DNA from: Halobacteriales archaeon
GTDB taxonomy: Archaea > Halobacteriota > Halobacteria > Halobacteriales > SKSH01
Length of the DNA stretch: 7,537 nucleotides
Assembly (NCBI GenBank): GCA_007118075.1
Contig: SKSH01000210.1
Location: 1 to 7,537, forward strand
Direction: 5' to 3'
Position 1 is the stretch's first letter. Every line of letters starts with the position of its first letter. A program made the translations under genes and the position numbers. The notes under the pieces were generated by a model. That model made no database searches. It was not told the DNA's origin and saw only the letters and a list, made by a program, of their open reading frames with translations. Below, in pieces: positions 5,934 through 7,537 of this stretch.

Positions 5934-7250
5934 TTAGGAGAGTTCCCCTTGTAGCGTCTCATCGTGCAAGACACACATCGCTCGGCGGTCGACCCCGATG
6001 TCGACCATGTTCGGTCCTGGATCTGCACAGATCGTCTGGAACGCCGATTCGAGTCGTTCAAGCGAGTCAGTCGCTGTATCATCATCCTCGATCACATCGG
6101 AAATCGCCTGGGCGAGTAGCTTTTCTGCTCGTTCATCGGTCAGTGGGTTCGGTACCTCATAGAACTCGCGAACGTCATCTGGGGTCGGTTCTTCGACATC
6201 CTCAGCTACCTGCAGCTCATTCTTCAACAAATCATACTTGAGACTCGCGACGGCACGCCATTCCGCCTGCTCGAAGCTGAACTCCCGCGGTGGAACCACC
6301 TTCGGACAGCGTGGGTGGAACCGACATCCTTGGGGGACATCGACTGGGTCGGGTACCTCACCAACCAACTGGATTTGATTGCGGTCAGCGGTCGGATCGA
6401 TCCGGGGGACAGAGGACACCAATGCTTGCGTGTAGGGATGTTGAGGGTCGTTGATGATCTGTGCTGCTGGACCGACCTCGACGAGCTGACCGAGGTACAT
6501 AATCCCAATCCTGTCGCAGATGTGTTTGAGTAAGGAAAGGTCGTGACTGATGTACAACGAGGTCATGCCAAGCTCATGCTGGAGGTTTTTGAACACCTCG
6601 AGCACGCTCGCCCGGATCGAGACGTCAAGCATGCTCGCCGGTTCGTCAGCCATGAGGAACGAAGGACCGAGTGCTAACGCACGTGCGATGCCAACACGCT
6701 GACGTTCTCCACCGCTGAGTTCCGTGGGATACTCCTGAGCGTACTCCGATGCGGGTTCGAGTCCGGCCATCTCAAGGACCTCATAAACCCTCGCATCACG
6801 CTCCTCCTCGGTCCCGATCTTATGGACATCGAGGGGTTCCCGAACCCATCGGTACACCCGAAAGCGTGGATTGATCGATTGATACGGGTCCTGGTGGATG
6901 ATCTGTGCCTCTCGACGGTAGGCCTTCAACTGCTTCCCCTCGATGTCGGTCACCTCCTCGCCATCGAAGTAGATCGAACCAGCTGTCGGGTCGAGCAACC
7001 GAATAATCGTCTTTCCGAGCGTGGTCTTGCCACAACCAGATTCCCCGGCAAGCCCAAACGCTTCACCCTCCTTGATCCCGAAGGTGACATCATCGACCGC
7101 ACGGACGGCCTTATCTGATTCACCGCGGAAGATTCGAGAGATGACACCGCTCTTCATGGGGAAGTGTTTCTGAAGATGCTCAGTGGCAACCTTGTACGCC
7201 GAGGGCTGCTCGGGCTCAACGAGACCGGCTTCACTGGCGAGCTCAGGCAT
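5934..7250 (-). CDS. Dipeptide/oligopeptide ABC transporter ATPase, DppF/OppF type
   Basis: This is one of two motor subunits of a peptide-type (also nickel or sugar in archaea) ABC importer at the cytoplasmic membrane face. The 438 residues hold all nucleotide-binding motifs: Walker A GESGCGKTT (69-77), Q-loop Q120 in IIHQDPYQSINP, signature LSGGERQRVGIARAL (178-192), Walker B FLMADEP (198-204) with D202 and E203, D-loop SMLDVS (206-211), and H236 in YISHDLS. The family tail follows with HPYTQALVSSVP (271-282) and GCRFHPRCP (308-316). It is about 100 residues longer than typical bacterial DppF (about 330): residues about 319-405 are an acidic insertion, after which a cysteine pair C408/C426 appears. 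The ATG at 7250 is preceded by a strong Shine-Dalgarno sequence and overlaps the upstream ATPase gene by 8 bp, so the two are translated together from one mRNA. The transported substrate cannot be told from ATPases. I recall similar long tails in other haloarchaeal members. Confidence 0.94.
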   Translation of the reverse strand: MPELASEAGLVEPEQPSAYKVATEHLQKHFPMKSGVISRIFRGESDKAVRAVDDVTFGIKEGEAFGLAGESGCGKTTLGKTIIRLLDPTAGSIYFDGEEVTDIEGKQLKAYRREAQIIHQDPYQSINPRFRVYRWVREPLDVHKIGTEEERDARVYEVLEMAGLEPASEYAQEYPTELSGGERQRVGIARALALGPSFLMADEPASMLDVSIRASVLEVFKNLQHELGMTSLYISHDLSLLKHICDRIGIMYLGQLVEVGPAAQIINDPQHPYTQALVSSVPRIDPTADRNQIQLVGEVPDPVDVPQGCRFHPRCPKVVPPREFSFEQAEWRAVASLKYDLLKNELQVAEDVEEPTPDDVREFYEVPNPLTDERAEKLLAQAISDVIEDDDTATDSLERLESAFQTICADPGPNMVDIGVDRRAMCVLHDETLQGELS

Positions 7251-7537
7251 CGGAATTCACCTCGGCAGGTATCCCGCCATCATCCTCCACGTCGTCTGAG
7301 AGCCAAGTCTTTCGCAATGCGGCTTTCGACTGGATGTACTCATACTCTGGTGCCCGATGACACTCGACACTATGGCCAGCTTGGACCTCCTCGTGGGGAG
7401 GAGTGATGTCCCAGCATTCCTCCGTGACGAACGGACACCGAGGGGCGAATCGACATCCTTCGCTTGGATCGACCAGGTTCGGTGGCGTCCCAGGGATCGA
7501 GATGAGTTCCTGGTCATCCTGCGAGATATCCGGGAAC
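7243..7537 (-). CDS. Dipeptide/oligopeptide ABC transporter ATPase, DppD/OppD type, C-terminal part
   Basis: Only the last 97 residues are in the window; the nucleotide-binding domain lies beyond the right edge. The visible part starts FPDISQDDQELISIPGTPPN and runs into GCRFAPRCPFVTEECW (residues 27-42 of the visible part) and HSVECHR. That is the C-terminal signature of DppD/OppD ATPases. The four cysteines are spaced C-x5-C-x6-C-x17-C. From memory, this cysteine set binds a [4Fe-4S] cluster in a mycobacterial dipeptide transporter ATPase. An acidic tail (DDVEDDGG) follows. The stop codon lies inside the start of the DppF-type gene (ATGCCTGA, 7243-7250), which places this gene upstream in the same operon and makes it the partner ATPase. 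Permease and substrate-binding genes probably lie further upstream, outside the window. Confidence 0.9.
   Translation of the reverse strand, partial: FPDISQDDQELISIPGTPPNLVDPSEGCRFAPRCPFVTEECWDITPPHEEVQAGHSVECHRAPEYEYIQSKAALRKTWLSDDVEDDGGIPAEVNSDA
7257..7263 (-). promoter_or_regulatory. Shine-Dalgarno sequence of the DppF-type gene
   Basis: On the minus strand GAGGTGA lies six bases before the ATG at 7250. It is a seven-base match to the archaeal consensus GGAGGTGATC and fixes this start. It is located inside the last codons of the DppD-type gene. Together with the 8-bp gene overlap this indicates translational coupling, so the two ATPases are probably made in similar amounts. Confidence 0.75.

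Overview
The window looks like chromosomal DNA of a halophilic archaeon (class Halobacteria). The evidence is protein content. All six proteins are rich in Asp and Glu. The metallo-hydrolase and the ABC-transporter ATPases have the form I recall from haloarchaea, and the seryl-tRNA synthetase is the bacterial-like type that haloarchaea carry. Two genes have Shine-Dalgarno sequences matching an archaeal 16S tail, while three others seem to lack a leader. CTAG is very rare and GATC is frequent. I cannot name a genus. I see no insertion sequence, tRNA, rRNA, CRISPR array or phage gene.

Layout, left to right. (1) Positions 1-1624, minus strand: a long-chain acyl-CoA synthetase (AMP-forming) whose 3' end lies outside the window; 541 residues are visible. 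(2) 1665-2567, minus: a complete metallo-beta-lactamase-fold hydrolase. It lies upstream of the ligase on the same strand, with a 40-bp gap holding a small hairpin and an AT-rich tract. (3) 2663-4051, plus: seryl-tRNA synthetase (serS), divergent from the hydrolase across a 95-bp promoter region. (4) 4161-5897, plus: a 578-residue protein with an N-terminal Rieske [2Fe-2S] domain fused to about 460 residues of uncharacterised, helical, histidine-bearing sequence. A perfect inverted repeat lies in its promoter region. (5) 5934-7250, minus, convergent with the Rieske gene: a DppF/OppF-type ATPase. (6) 7243-7537, minus: the C-terminal end of a DppD/OppD-type ATPase, overlapping the DppF-type gene by 8 bp.

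How the genes may work together. The two ATPases are the paired motor subunits of a peptide-type ABC importer; permease and binding-protein genes would lie beyond the right edge. The hydrolase and ligase could be co-transcribed, but I cannot assign a shared pathway. serS is housekeeping. The Rieske fusion is the least understood protein here. It has a cluster site for electron transfer and a large partner domain with no function I can name.

The two best leads are the Rieske fusion with its histidine clusters and candidate operator, and the DppF-type C-terminus. In the latter, a four-cysteine motif matching that of the neighbouring DppD-type protein is split by an acidic insertion of about 86 residues, with the spacing inside each half unchanged.
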